Shown piece by piece: positions 1 through 9,746 of a stretch of 64,000 nt of DNA. Each line of letters opens with the position of its first letter. Positions within the stretch are counted from its first letter, which is position 1. A program made the translations under genes and the position numbers. The notes beneath the pieces are model-generated. The model was not told the DNA's origin and made no database searches. It saw only the letters and a list, made by a program, of their open reading frames with translations. This DNA comes from Actinoplanes lobatus (GTDB lineage Bacteria > Actinomycetota > Actinomycetes > Mycobacteriales > Micromonosporaceae), in the NCBI RefSeq assembly GCF_014205215.1, contig NZ_JACHNC010000001.1, positions 4,159,001-4,223,000 on the forward strand, given 5' to 3'.

Positions 1-826
1 CCACCCCGCCGGGCGCCACCGCGTTGGTCCGGATGCCCTGCTGCCCGTACATGAACGCGGTGTTCTTGGTGATGCCGACGACCGCGTGCTTGGACGCCGT
101 GTAGGCGATGCCCGCGGCGTTGCCCCGCAGCGCCGCCTCGGAGGCGACGTTGACGATCGCGCCGCGCCCGGCGGAGAGCATGGCCGGCAGGACCGCGCGG
201 GTGAGGCGGAAGACGCCGTCCACGTTGACCGCGAAGACCTTCTCCCAGACGGCGTCGGACGCCTCGTGGGCCGGGCTGAAGTCGTCGACCACACCGGCGA
301 TGTTGGCCAGGCCGTCGATGCGGTCGCCGGCGGCGGCGACGATCCGTTCGATGTCGTCCGACCGGGTGATGTCGCCGGCGACCGCGACGAACGACTCACC
401 CAGCTCGGCCTCGGCCTCCTTGAGCTTCTCGGCGGTGATGTCGACGCCGATGACCCGGCCGCCCTCGCGGACGATGCGGGACGCGGTGGCCCGCCCGATG
501 CCGGAGGCGGCGCCGGTCACGATGACCGTCCGGCCGTCGAACCGGCCGGCGGTGATCCGCTCCTGCCAGCCGGCGCCCGCACCGGACTCGACCGGGGCGA
601 CGCCGCCGTTGACCTGGAGCACCAGGTCGTCGATCACCGACTGCGGCATCTTGCCCTGGCTGAGGGCGACCAGTTGCTGGAGCGGGAGTCCGCGGACCGG
701 CGCGAGCGAGGAGGCGTCGGCGCCGCCCGCCGCGAGCAGCTCGCCCAGAGCCGGGCCGCCCACCGGGTGGTCGAGCCATTCACCGACGGTGTTCGCCGCG
801 GTCAGGGGCTTCGGCGCGGTCGTCAT
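1..826 (-). CDS. SDR family oxidoreductase, partial (C-terminus off the left edge)
   Basis: NAD(P)-dependent short-chain dehydrogenase/reductase, probably cytosolic, substrate unknown. Only the N-terminal 275 codons lie in the window. The Rossmann part starts near residue 97: cofactor loop VTGAASGIG at about 103-111, NIAG (the family's NNAG), a catalytic Ser in NVASEAA, and YTASK as the YxxxK pair, followed by TNAVAPGG. The ATG at 826 is preceded by AAGGGA at good spacing. Odd point: about 95 residues precede the SDR fold, whereas classical SDRs begin almost directly with the cofactor loop. The extension is acidic and helical-looking without a recognised domain. The gene diverges from the DUF1444-like gene at 945. 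SDR family is certain; the reaction is not. Confidence 0.9.
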   Translation of the reverse strand, partial: MTTAPKPLTAANTVGEWLDHPVGGPALGELLAAGGADASSLAPVRGLPLQQLVALSQGKMPQSVIDDLVLQVNGGVAPVESGAGAGWQERITAGRFDGRTVIVTGAASGIGRATASRIVREGGRVIGVDITAEKLKEAEAELGESFVAVAGDITRSDDIERIVAAAGDRIDGLANIAGVVDDFSPAHEASDAVWEKVFAVNVDGVFRLTRAVLPAMLSAGRGAIVNVASEAALRGNAAGIAYTASKHAVVGITKNTAFMYGQQGIRTNAVAPGGV

Positions 827-860
827 AGGGTGTTCCCTTCGGTCAAGGGGAGCGGGAGCG

Positions 861-881
861 GAAGTCAACTTAGTTTACTTC
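861..881. promoter_or_regulatory. A+T-rich dyad in the SDR/DUF1444 divergent promoter
   Basis: An A+T-rich 21-nt stretch in an otherwise very GC-rich divergent promoter, beginning GAAGT and ending ACTTC (5-bp outer arms, with AAGTcaACTT nested inside). Size and place, about 35 nt before the SDR start, suit a TetR-type operator or a promoter core. No regulator gene is adjacent, so the role is inferred. Confidence 0.3.
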
Positions 882-932
882 GGCTCTCCCGGCGAGCCCC
901 GGCCAGGAGCGGATCGATCCGGCGAAACACGC

Positions 933-938
933 TACGGT
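933..938 (+). promoter_or_regulatory. -10 box (TACGGT), leaderless start of the 945 gene
   Basis: TACGGT lies 6 nt before the ATG at 945 and no Shine-Dalgarno sequence is visible, the arrangement typical of leaderless actinobacterial transcripts. Confidence 0.4.
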
Positions 939-944
939 CCACCA

Positions 945-2147
945 ATGGGACTGCTGGACAGGTTCGCCGGTTCGCCGCGGCGCCGTTTCGCCCAGCTCGC
1001 TCTCCGGGTGGCCCGGCGTACCCCCGGCGTGGAGCGTGCGGTCTACCAGCCGGACGACTTCGCCATCGCGATTCACCGGACCGGTGTGGCCGGTCCGGCC
1101 CATCTCTACCTCTCCAACGTCTTCCGGGAGACCGCGGACGCCTCGCCGGCGGAACGCCGGCAACAGCTCGAGCGCCTCATCCGGCTGATCGCGCCGCTCC
1201 CGGAAGAGGACTGGGACGCGGTACGCGCGAAGCTGCGCCCGGTGCTGCGCCCGGTGACGTTCGGCGCGGCCGGGCCGACCGGGATGCGCCCGCCGCTGTC
1301 CCGCCCGGCCATGCCGCACCTGCGCGAGCTCGTCGTGATCGACACCCCGGAGGCGATGGCGTACGTGTCGCCGGACCGCCTGGAGACGTGGGGCGTACCG
1401 GTCGACGAGGTGTTCGCGGTGGCCCGGCAGAACCTGGCCGTCATCGCCCGCGGCGCCCTGGACCGGCCGTGGCGCGACAGCACGGCGATCAGCATCCTCG
1501 ACGACGGCGACGGCTACTTCACCTCGCTGCTGCTGTCGCCGGGCTGGCTGTCCGAGGTGGGGGAGCGGATGGGCGGCCCGGCCCTGGCGTTCGTGCCGGA
1601 CAGCAACACCCTGCTGGTCACCCCGCTGCCGGACACCGGCGCGGAGCAGATCTACGCCGCCGTGGAGCACTCCTTCGGCGAGGCGGTCCGCTACCTGTCC
1701 CCGGTCGGCTACGTGGCCGGGCCGGACGGCCGGTCGGTGCCGTACGCTCCCCCGCCGGGGCACCCGCACCACCGGCCGGCCCGCCGAGCCGACGCGGTGC
1801 TGGCGCTCACCGAGTACTCGAACCAGACCGAATGGCTCTCCGACCAGTACGCCAAAGCCGGCGTCGACGTGCACGTGGGCAGCCTGATCGCGGTCGAGCC
1901 GTCCGGCGGCGGCCCGGTCGAGACCATCGCCACCTGGACCGACGGCGTCTGCACACTGCTGCCCCGCGCCGACTCGGTGGCGTTCGCCCGGGCCGGCGAC
2001 GGCATCGACTTCCGGGTGCCGTGGCGGATCGCCGAACAGGAGGCCGGCCTGTGCCCGGAGCCGCTGCTCGCCCCGGCCCGCTACCGGGTCGAGACGTGGC
2101 CGTCCGCCGACGTGCTGGACGGGATGCGGCAGCACCGTCTCGACTGA
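945..2147 (+). CDS. DUF1444-like protein of unknown function
   Basis: A 400-residue protein without signal peptide or membrane segment. The central part (ELVVIDTPEAMAYVSPDRL, then WGVPVDEVFAVARQNL, then LLLSPGWL and NTLLVTPL) has the layout of DUF1444/YtpQ proteins of Firmicutes, whose function is unknown. It is longer than YtpQ (about 270 residues): it carries a basic N-terminal helix and an extra C-terminal domain of about 130 residues starting around residue 285. The ATG at 945 fits the leaderless -10 box; upstream reading in the same frame is antisense to the SDR gene and was discarded. The family assignment is by pattern only. Its natural downstream neighbour may have been separated from it by the IscB element. 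Confidence 0.75.
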   Translation: MGLLDRFAGSPRRRFAQLALRVARRTPGVERAVYQPDDFAIAIHRTGVAGPAHLYLSNVFRETADASPAERRQQLERLIRLIAPLPEEDWDAVRAKLRPVLRPVTFGAAGPTGMRPPLSRPAMPHLRELVVIDTPEAMAYVSPDRLETWGVPVDEVFAVARQNLAVIARGALDRPWRDSTAISILDDGDGYFTSLLLSPGWLSEVGERMGGPALAFVPDSNTLLVTPLPDTGAEQIYAAVEHSFGEAVRYLSPVGYVAGPDGRSVPYAPPPGHPHHRPARRADAVLALTEYSNQTEWLSDQYAKAGVDVHVGSLIAVEPSGGGPVETIATWTDGVCTLLPRADSVAFARAGDGIDFRVPWRIAEQEAGLCPEPLLAPARYRVETWPSADVLDGMRQHRLD

Positions 2148-2261
2148 GAATGCTGAGGTTGCCGATCCCGCACGGCGAGGCGCACGGTGGGCGAGAGAGA
2201 CTGCACGTGGGAACGTGTGCCGCAATGGGGAGGGTCCGGTCACCAACCCGGCCGTGAACGA

Positions 2262-2595
2262 CCGGGCTTGCTGGTTAAGCCGGTGAGCCCGGTCGGTCGC
2301 GGTGTGTGTGACCAGCCCGAGTAAACCCTTTGAAAGGGGTGAAACTACGTTGAACATAGGTGCGCAGACCTACGGTCGGGTGCTTCCTCAGCCCGGCCCT
2401 CTGGAATCGCGGTCAGTAGACAACCCGTCGGGTCGGGACGAAACAGGGCCACGACACCACTCCCACCCGGGGTGGCAAGCCGGTGTTCAACATGGGCGAG
2501 GGGAGACCCCTACCGTGGTTGTTCCGCGGCAGGGGCGTCACCCCGGCGCGGCTGCGGCCGAGCCGGGAGCGGGCGGTAACGCCCACCAGCAGCAA
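2262..2595 (+). ncRNA. Putative omega RNA (HEARO RNA) of the IscB system
   Basis: The 448 nt between the 2147 stop and iscB hold no convincing gene but many short hairpins in the iscB sense: CCGGGCT/AGCCCGG (2262-2268 with 2286-2292); CCCTT-tga-AAGGG near 2326; TAGGT/ACCTA around a 6-nt loop near 2357; ACCC-gtc-GGGT near 2423; CCACC-cgg-GGTGG near 2464; a long bulged stem CAAC.TGG with CCGTGGTTG capped by GGGG-aga-CCCC (about 2485-2523); and GGGG-cgtca-CCCC near 2533. A dense run of hairpins ending at the start of an IscB gene is the hallmark of HEARO RNA, now known as the omega RNA that guides IscB. The exact 5' end and guide cannot be fixed by eye; the guide should lie just 5' of the first stem. 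Confidence 0.7.
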
Positions 2596-3945
2596 GTGAC
2601 AGAACCGCGGGTGTTCGTCCTCGACCGCAACGGCCTCCCACTACAACCCTGCACCCCCGCACGAGCCCGGCAATTGCTACGCACAGGCCGAGCCGTCGTA
2701 CACCGCCGTACCCCATTCGTCATCCGCCTCCGCGACCGTAACCGGCAGGAATCAGTCGTCCAAGGCGTGCAAATCGGAGTCGATCCCGGGTCGCGGTACA
2801 CCGGCATCAGTTTGTTCACCGGCTCTGATGCCGTCTCACCGAAGCCGGTGGCGGAACCGGCGGTGGTGCGGGCTGGGGTGTTCAGCATCGAAGTCCAGCA
2901 CCGCGGCAACCAGATCCGGGAGAAACTCACGGCGCGTGCTGCGTTGCGTCGGGGCCGGCGCTCCCGGAATCTGCGTTACCGGCAGCCGCGGTTCGACAAC
3001 CGCACCCGCTCAGTGGGCTGGTTGGCTCCCTCGCTGCGGCATCGGGTCGAGACGACGATGTCGTGGATCAGCCGACTCCAAAGGTGGGCTCCCGTCGCCG
3101 CGCTGCATGTGGAGCGGGTTGCGTTCGACACCCAGTTGCTGCAGGACCCCGAGATCGCGGGTCGCGGCTACCAGCAGGGCACCCTGCATGGCTACGAACT
3201 CCGCGAGTATCTCCTCGAAAAGTGGCAGCGGAAATGCGCGTACTGCGGCGTTTCGGGAGTGCCGTTGAACCTCGATCACATCCGGCCGCGGTCGCGTGGC
3301 GGCTCGGACCGGGCATCGAATCTGACGCTCGCGTGTATCTCTTGCAACCAGACGAAGGGTAACCAACCGGTGGAGGTGTTTCTCGCCGGCCGGCCCGAGA
3401 TGTTGGCTCGGATTCTCGCGCAGGTAAGGAAGCCGCTCCGCGATGCGGCGGCTGTGTCTTCGACCCGGTGGGCGCTCTGGAAGTCGCTCACCGTCACGGG
3501 CCTGCCCGTGCATGTTGCGTCTGGTGGCCGCACCAAGTACAACCGGCACCGCACCAACACGCCGAAGTCTCACACCCTCGACGCCCTGCACGTCGGCGTT
3601 GTGGATGAGGTGACGGGCTGGCCCGTCCGGGTGCTGGTCGCCACGGCGACAGGCCGCGGCACCTACACCCGCACCCGGACGGACAGGTACGGGTTCCCCC
3701 GGCTCCGGCTACCGCGGACGAAACTGCATCACGGGTTCCAGACCGGTGATCTGGTCCGCGCTGTCGTGCGCACCGGTGCGAATCAGGGCACGCACGTGGG
3801 TCGCGTCGCGGTCCGCTCGACCGGCCGGTTCAACATCCGCACCGCTACTGGCCTGGTTCAAGGAATCGGTCACCGGTATGTCCGGCTGTTGCAGCGCGGC
3901 GACGGCTGGACCTACTCCCGCCAGCCCGAACAACAGCCTGCGTGA
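2596..3945 (+). CDS. iscB: IscB RNA-guided endonuclease (RuvC plus HNH)
   Basis: A 449-residue IscB, the family ancestral to Cas9 that is found with IS200/IS605-type elements and cleaves DNA guided by an omega RNA. Domains in order: N-terminal RRXRR/PLMP region (VFVLDRNGLPLQPC, about 6-19); RuvC-I GVDPGSRYTG with Asp63; arginine-rich bridge helix about 108-130; RuvC-II LHVERVAF with Glu173; HNH about 212-256 with CAYCG, LDH (Asp227-His228) and CISC; RuvC-III SHTLDALHVG with His326 and Asp329; then a basic C-terminal domain to 449. All catalytic residues are present, so it should be active. The GTG at 2596 gives the usual family length; the frame is open further upstream but that stretch is the structured RNA. 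No TnpA transposase lies nearby. It reads toward the oxidoreductase gene 39 bp downstream. Confidence 0.93.
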   Translation: MTEPRVFVLDRNGLPLQPCTPARARQLLRTGRAVVHRRTPFVIRLRDRNRQESVVQGVQIGVDPGSRYTGISLFTGSDAVSPKPVAEPAVVRAGVFSIEVQHRGNQIREKLTARAALRRGRRSRNLRYRQPRFDNRTRSVGWLAPSLRHRVETTMSWISRLQRWAPVAALHVERVAFDTQLLQDPEIAGRGYQQGTLHGYELREYLLEKWQRKCAYCGVSGVPLNLDHIRPRSRGGSDRASNLTLACISCNQTKGNQPVEVFLAGRPEMLARILAQVRKPLRDAAAVSSTRWALWKSLTVTGLPVHVASGGRTKYNRHRTNTPKSHTLDALHVGVVDEVTGWPVRVLVATATGRGTYTRTRTDRYGFPRLRLPRTKLHHGFQTGDLVRAVVRTGANQGTHVGRVAVRSTGRFNIRTATGLVQGIGHRYVRLLQRGDGWTYSRQPEQQPA

Positions 3946-3984
3946 GCTCGTTACGGCGCCGGAGTATCCACGGAAGGAAATCTG

Positions 3985-6239
<2,255 letters not shown>

Positions 6240-6243
<4 letters not shown>

Positions 6244-7208
6244 ACGGAGACGTTGTCGGTGGGGGCCGGGCCGCTCTCGAAGAGCCCGGCCAGGGTCTCC
6301 ACCCCGCCACCCCAGGCGGCCGCGAGGACGGCGGCGACCACGGCCATCGCCTGGAGCGCGTGCGCGGCCCCGCGGCCGGTCATCGCCCGCGTCAGGTTGC
6401 GGCCCACGGCGCGCGGCAGCGTACGCCGCAGGTAGTCCTTCTCCGCGCCGAGTTCCTGGTCCTTCGGCATCAGACCGGCCATCTGCACCTTGCCGCGGCC
6501 CTCGGCGTAGCAGCGCCGCATCAGGAACCCGAACGTCGACCGGTCGGCCGGCACCTCGTGGTCGATGGTGGCGTGCGGCACGTACATCCACCGGCCGCCG
6601 GCCGCCGCGCTCATCCGCAGGCACAGCTCGGTGTCCTCGGGCCGGTTCTGGTCGCCCAGCTTGCCGAACCCGGTCCGGAAGCCGCCGACCGCCAGGAACG
6701 CGTCCCGTCGCACGATCATGTTCGCGGACCAGACGTTACGGATCGGCGCGGTCCTCGTCGGCATCCCGGTGTAGGAGACCCCCACCGCCCAGAGCAGCTC
6801 GTCCGGCATCCACGCCGGGCGCGGTCCGGCCCAGGCCGGGATGATGCCCCCGCCGGTGCCGACCACCGACGGGTCGGCGAACGGCGTCAACTGGTACGCC
6901 AGCCACTCGGGGCTCGCCACGGTGTCGTCGTCGAGGAACGCGATGAACGGCGTACGGGTGTGGAAGGCCCCGGTGTTGCGGTTGCCGGATGCGCCCCGCG
7001 CGTACGCGTTCTCCAGCACGGTCACCCCGGGGAACGTGAGCTTCACCCGGTGCGCCATCTCCGGGTTGTGGTCGACGACCACCACGATCTCGGCCGCCGG
7101 GTACGTCTGCGCCTGAGCGGAGGTGATCGTACGGGTGAGCGAGGCCCACCGCTTCTCACTGTGCGTCGGTATGACGATGCTGACGTCGGAACTGCTGTTG
7201 TGCTCCAA
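6240..7208 (-). CDS. Glycosyltransferase family 2
   Basis: GT-A fold inverting glycosyltransferase of about 322 residues. DVSIVIPTH opens the nucleotide-binding half, FLDDDTVASPEWL carries the DxD metal-binding motif, and RPEDTELCLRM is the ED acceptor motif. The C-terminal third ends in an Ala-rich hydrophobic stretch that may bind the membrane. Donor and acceptor sugars are unknown. Start choice: the TTG at 7208 has GGAG 8 nt upstream, whereas an in-frame ATG 27 nt earlier (7235) has no Shine-Dalgarno; the protein would be nine residues longer from there. The stop forms a CTAG overlap with the convergent molybdoenzyme gene. Confidence 0.9.
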
Positions 7209-7506
7209 GCCGTTTGCTCCTGGGCGACGGCGCATGACGCGGTGGGGGGCGCGATTTGCGTACGGGTGCGGACGAGGGGGAAAGGGGATCCGGAATGCAG
7301 CATCCTACGGGTAAAAGGCGAACCAATTACACGTAGGTGACGAGGGTGGTCGAGGGTGATGTCCGGAGCCGCGCAGGCCGGTGGCCAGAGCTTTCCCGAG
7401 AATCCTGTGGTAGGGCTGTGGATTCTGGGGACCTCGGTGAACGGCGATGTGAGCCCGGTCGCTTTCCCGTCCCGGGCGGGTCCGGAACGAAATAGGATGA
7501 TCGCCC
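7209..7506. other. Divergent intergenic region
   Basis: 298 bp between the GT2 and P-loop kinase genes, without a convincing gene. It is somewhat less GC-rich than its surroundings around 7300-7330 and contains one inverted repeat (AGAATCC near 7398 with GGATTCT near 7421). It must hold the promoters of both genes. Confidence 0.6.
7493..7498 (+). promoter_or_regulatory. -10 box (TAGGAT) for the P-loop kinase gene
   Basis: TAGGAT ends 8 nt before the ATG at 7507 and no Shine-Dalgarno is present, which points to a leaderless or very short-leader transcript. Confidence 0.4.
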
Positions 7507-8061
7507 ATGGTGGTGGCGAAAACGGGTGCCGTTGAGCGCATAGTCGCTTGGGCGGCGGCCCGGCACCCACCGATCGAAGGCCGACGGGTCCTCGCGATAG
7601 AAGGCCGTTCCGGCTCAGGCAAGACGACCCTCGCGGCGGCCCTCGCCGACCGAACGGGGTCGCCGACCATCCACATGGATGATCTCTACACCGGGTGGGA
7701 CGGGCTCCTCCCCGGTGTCACGGCCCTGCGCGAGTGGATCCTCGAGCCGCTCGCCGCCGGGGAGCCGGCCGTGTGGCGGCGCTGGGACTGGACCGCCGGC
7801 GCCTACGCGGAGGAGCACCGGGTGCCGCCGGGCGGGTGGCTGATCGTCGAAGGGGTCGGCACGGGGGCGCGGGTGCTCACCCCGTACCTCATCGGTCTGG
7901 TCTGGCTGGTGTGCCCCACCGCGGAGCGCAAGCGGCGCGCGCTCGCCCGGGACGGCGCCACCTATGCCCCGCACTGGGACCGGTGGGCCGGGCAGGAGGC
8001 CGCCTTCCACACGGCCGAGCAGGTCCGCGACCGGGCGGACCTGCTCATCGAGACGTGCTGA
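7507..8061 (+). CDS. Uridine kinase-like P-loop NTPase
   Basis: A small (184 aa) cytosolic phosphotransferase of the uridine kinase/nucleoside kinase superfamily. The Walker A loop is IEGRSGSGKTTL (about residues 31-42), followed by IHMDDLYTGWDGL, the DD(F/L)Y motif of uridine kinase-like enzymes, and a Walker B-like WLIVEGVG near 111-118. The C-terminal RKRRALARDG supplies lid arginines. It is shorter than true uridine kinases, so the natural substrate is open. The gene is convergent with the membrane protein gene at 8063, one base apart. Confidence 0.85.
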   Translation: MVVAKTGAVERIVAWAAARHPPIEGRRVLAIEGRSGSGKTTLAAALADRTGSPTIHMDDLYTGWDGLLPGVTALREWILEPLAAGEPAVWRRWDWTAGAYAEEHRVPPGGWLIVEGVGTGARVLTPYLIGLVWLVCPTAERKRRALARDGATYAPHWDRWAGQEAAFHTAEQVRDRADLLIETC

Positions 8062-8062
8062 A

Positions 8063-9157
8063 TCACTCCTTCATGGCGTATTCGTCGAGGCGGGGGTCGT
8101 CGGCGGGGAGGTGGCGCAGGCCGGCCAGCAGGGCGCGGACGGCGGCCGGGTCGCCGCGGACCTCGGTGTCGGCCCAGCTGCCCGGTTGTGCCTCGTAGGA
8201 GAGGCCCGACTTCCCCTCGATCAGGGTGTGGCCGTCCAGGGACTCCAGCCGCAGCCCGGTCCTCAGGTCGGCGGCGAGCGGCTCCAACCGGCCGCTGCGG
8301 ACGTTGACGATCCAGTCTCCGTGGCCGTCGGTGAGGCGGATGTACCAGTCCTCGGTGGGGGTCTCCGCCGGGTAGCGCGGGCCGGTCCGCTGGTGCAGCA
8401 CCCGCATCTGAGGGACCTGCTCGCCGGACCAGACGACCTGGTCACCGTCGGTGCGGGCGGCGGCCATGATCTTGCGGGCCTGGTCCAAGGGGTAGCCGGA
8501 GACCGTCGCCTGCCAGTACTTGCCGCGCTCGTCGGACCACACCCAGGAGATCGAGTCCTGCCAGTCGTAGCGCACCGCCGGGCGGCCGTTGAGGGTGTCG
8601 TCGGTGCGGACCGGCTTCGGGTTCATCCCGGCGCCGTCCTCCTCGTAGGAGATCCGGTCGACCGGGCCGTTCACCCACACGCCGCCCCGCATCACGGCCC
8701 CGTCGTCGAGGTCGGCGGCCATCAGCGACGGAACGGTGCACGCCGCCGGCCAGGTGGAGGAGCGGGCGAAGACGTTCACCAGCCGCCAGCCGTCGGGGAT
8801 CACGGTGGGGAACAGCCGGACGGACGCCTTGTCGGGGCGGATCGGCTCGGCGTACCCCTCGATTCCGGCTCCGCAGCTCAGCGAGCCGTCCATGGCGATG
8901 GCCGCGGAGATCAGCGGGTCCGGCTCGGGTGACCACAGGCGGGTTCCGGCGACCGTCACCACCACCGCGGCCGTGGTCAGCCCGGCCAGTACCGCCAGAC
9001 GGCGCCCGTGCCGGCGTGGCGCGGAGCTGATGGCGACCGAGTGCCGCCGGTGGTCGACGGCGGCGCGGATCGCGGCGAGCCGCTCGGCGTCACCGGGTTC
9101 GGCATCGGGCGCCGGGTTCGCCGCGAGCAGGGCGGACGGCAGATCGTTGCGGTTCAT
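8063..9157 (-). CDS. Single-pass membrane protein, putative sigma-factor partner (CU044_5270-like)
   Basis: A 364-residue protein with a cytosolic N-terminus of about 50 residues, one membrane helix at about 53-71 (LAVLAGLTTAAVVVTVAG) and a large extracytoplasmic domain with no recognised enzyme motif. The start ATG overlaps the sigma factor stop (ATGA), so the two are translationally coupled. That placement and topology are those of membrane anti-sigma factors or sensors that accompany ECF sigma factors; actinobacterial proteins of this shape are often called CU044_5270 family. No zinc-binding anti-sigma motif (HxxxCxxC) is present, so anti-sigma activity is an inference from context. Confidence 0.75.
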   Translation of the reverse strand: MNRNDLPSALLAANPAPDAEPGDAERLAAIRAAVDHRRHSVAISSAPRRHGRRLAVLAGLTTAAVVVTVAGTRLWSPEPDPLISAAIAMDGSLSCGAGIEGYAEPIRPDKASVRLFPTVIPDGWRLVNVFARSSTWPAACTVPSLMAADLDDGAVMRGGVWVNGPVDRISYEEDGAGMNPKPVRTDDTLNGRPAVRYDWQDSISWVWSDERGKYWQATVSGYPLDQARKIMAAARTDGDQVVWSGEQVPQMRVLHQRTGPRYPAETPTEDWYIRLTDGHGDWIVNVRSGRLEPLAADLRTGLRLESLDGHTLIEGKSGLSYEAQPGSWADTEVRGDPAAVRALLAGLRHLPADDPRLDEYAMKE

Positions 9158-9684
9158 CGCAGGACTCCCGGAACGGTGGCGGGCAGAACGGCCGGCCCGG
9201 ACTCTCCGGCCAGGTCGGTCATGACGGTCCTCAGACGGCGGCGGGCACGATGCAGGCGTACGGCCAGCGTGCCCCGGGAACATCCCAGCGCGGCCGCCGC
9301 CTCGGGCCGGGTCAGCCCGTCCCAGGCCAGCAGCATCAACAGTTCGCGGTCGTCGGCGGGCAGCCGGTCCAGGGCCCGGCCGACCAGGCCGGACGGGCCG
9401 CTGGTGGCGTGCGCGGGCTGGGCGGCGAGCCGGTCGTGCAGGGCCTCGCGCCGCTGCTCGGACCGGCGCACGTTGGCGCTCACCCGCCGGGCCACCCCGA
9501 ACAGCCACGGCCGGGCCGCCTCCGGGATCTCGCGGAGCCGCCGCCACGCCACCACGAACGTCTCGGCGACCACCTCGTCGGCCTGGTCGCCGTCGACCCG
9601 GCGGCGCGCGTAGGCCAGCACGGCCGCGGCGTGTTCGCGCCACAGCCGGTCGAATCTCTCCTCGTCGGGCGCGTCGTCGCCCAC
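9154..9684 (-). CDS. ECF RNA polymerase sigma factor (SigE-like)
   Basis: A 176-residue group 4 sigma factor. Region 2 spans about 8-75: FDRLWREHAAAVLAYARRR, DEVVAETFVVAWRRL and ARPWLFGVARRV. Region 4 is LPADDRELLMLLAWDGLTRPE followed by the helix-turn-helix AAAALGCSRGTLAVRLHRAR. It should recruit RNA polymerase to a small stress or envelope regulon. The GTG start has GGAGG five bases upstream, a near-ideal ribosome-binding site; earlier in-frame codons run into the neighbouring gene. It overlaps the membrane partner by four bases, so one transcript makes both. Its promoter must lie within the 62 bp before 9747. Confidence 0.93.
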   Translation of the reverse strand: MGDDAPDEERFDRLWREHAAAVLAYARRRVDGDQADEVVAETFVVAWRRLREIPEAARPWLFGVARRVSANVRRSEQRREALHDRLAAQPAHATSGPSGLVGRALDRLPADDRELLMLLAWDGLTRPEAAAALGCSRGTLAVRLHRARRRLRTVMTDLAGESGPAVLPATVPGVLR

Positions 9685-9746
9685 TCCTGCCTCCCCGGTC
9701 GTCGATGGCTCTCCACCACCGAAGGTGTCCGGCAGGTGGCGGGAGA

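Noticed and set aside
2302..2595. N-terminal extension of IscB encoded by the open frame before 2596
   Set aside because: The stretch is a run of RNA hairpins, and IscB proteins begin with the VFVLDRNG-type segment; the extension has no protein-like composition.
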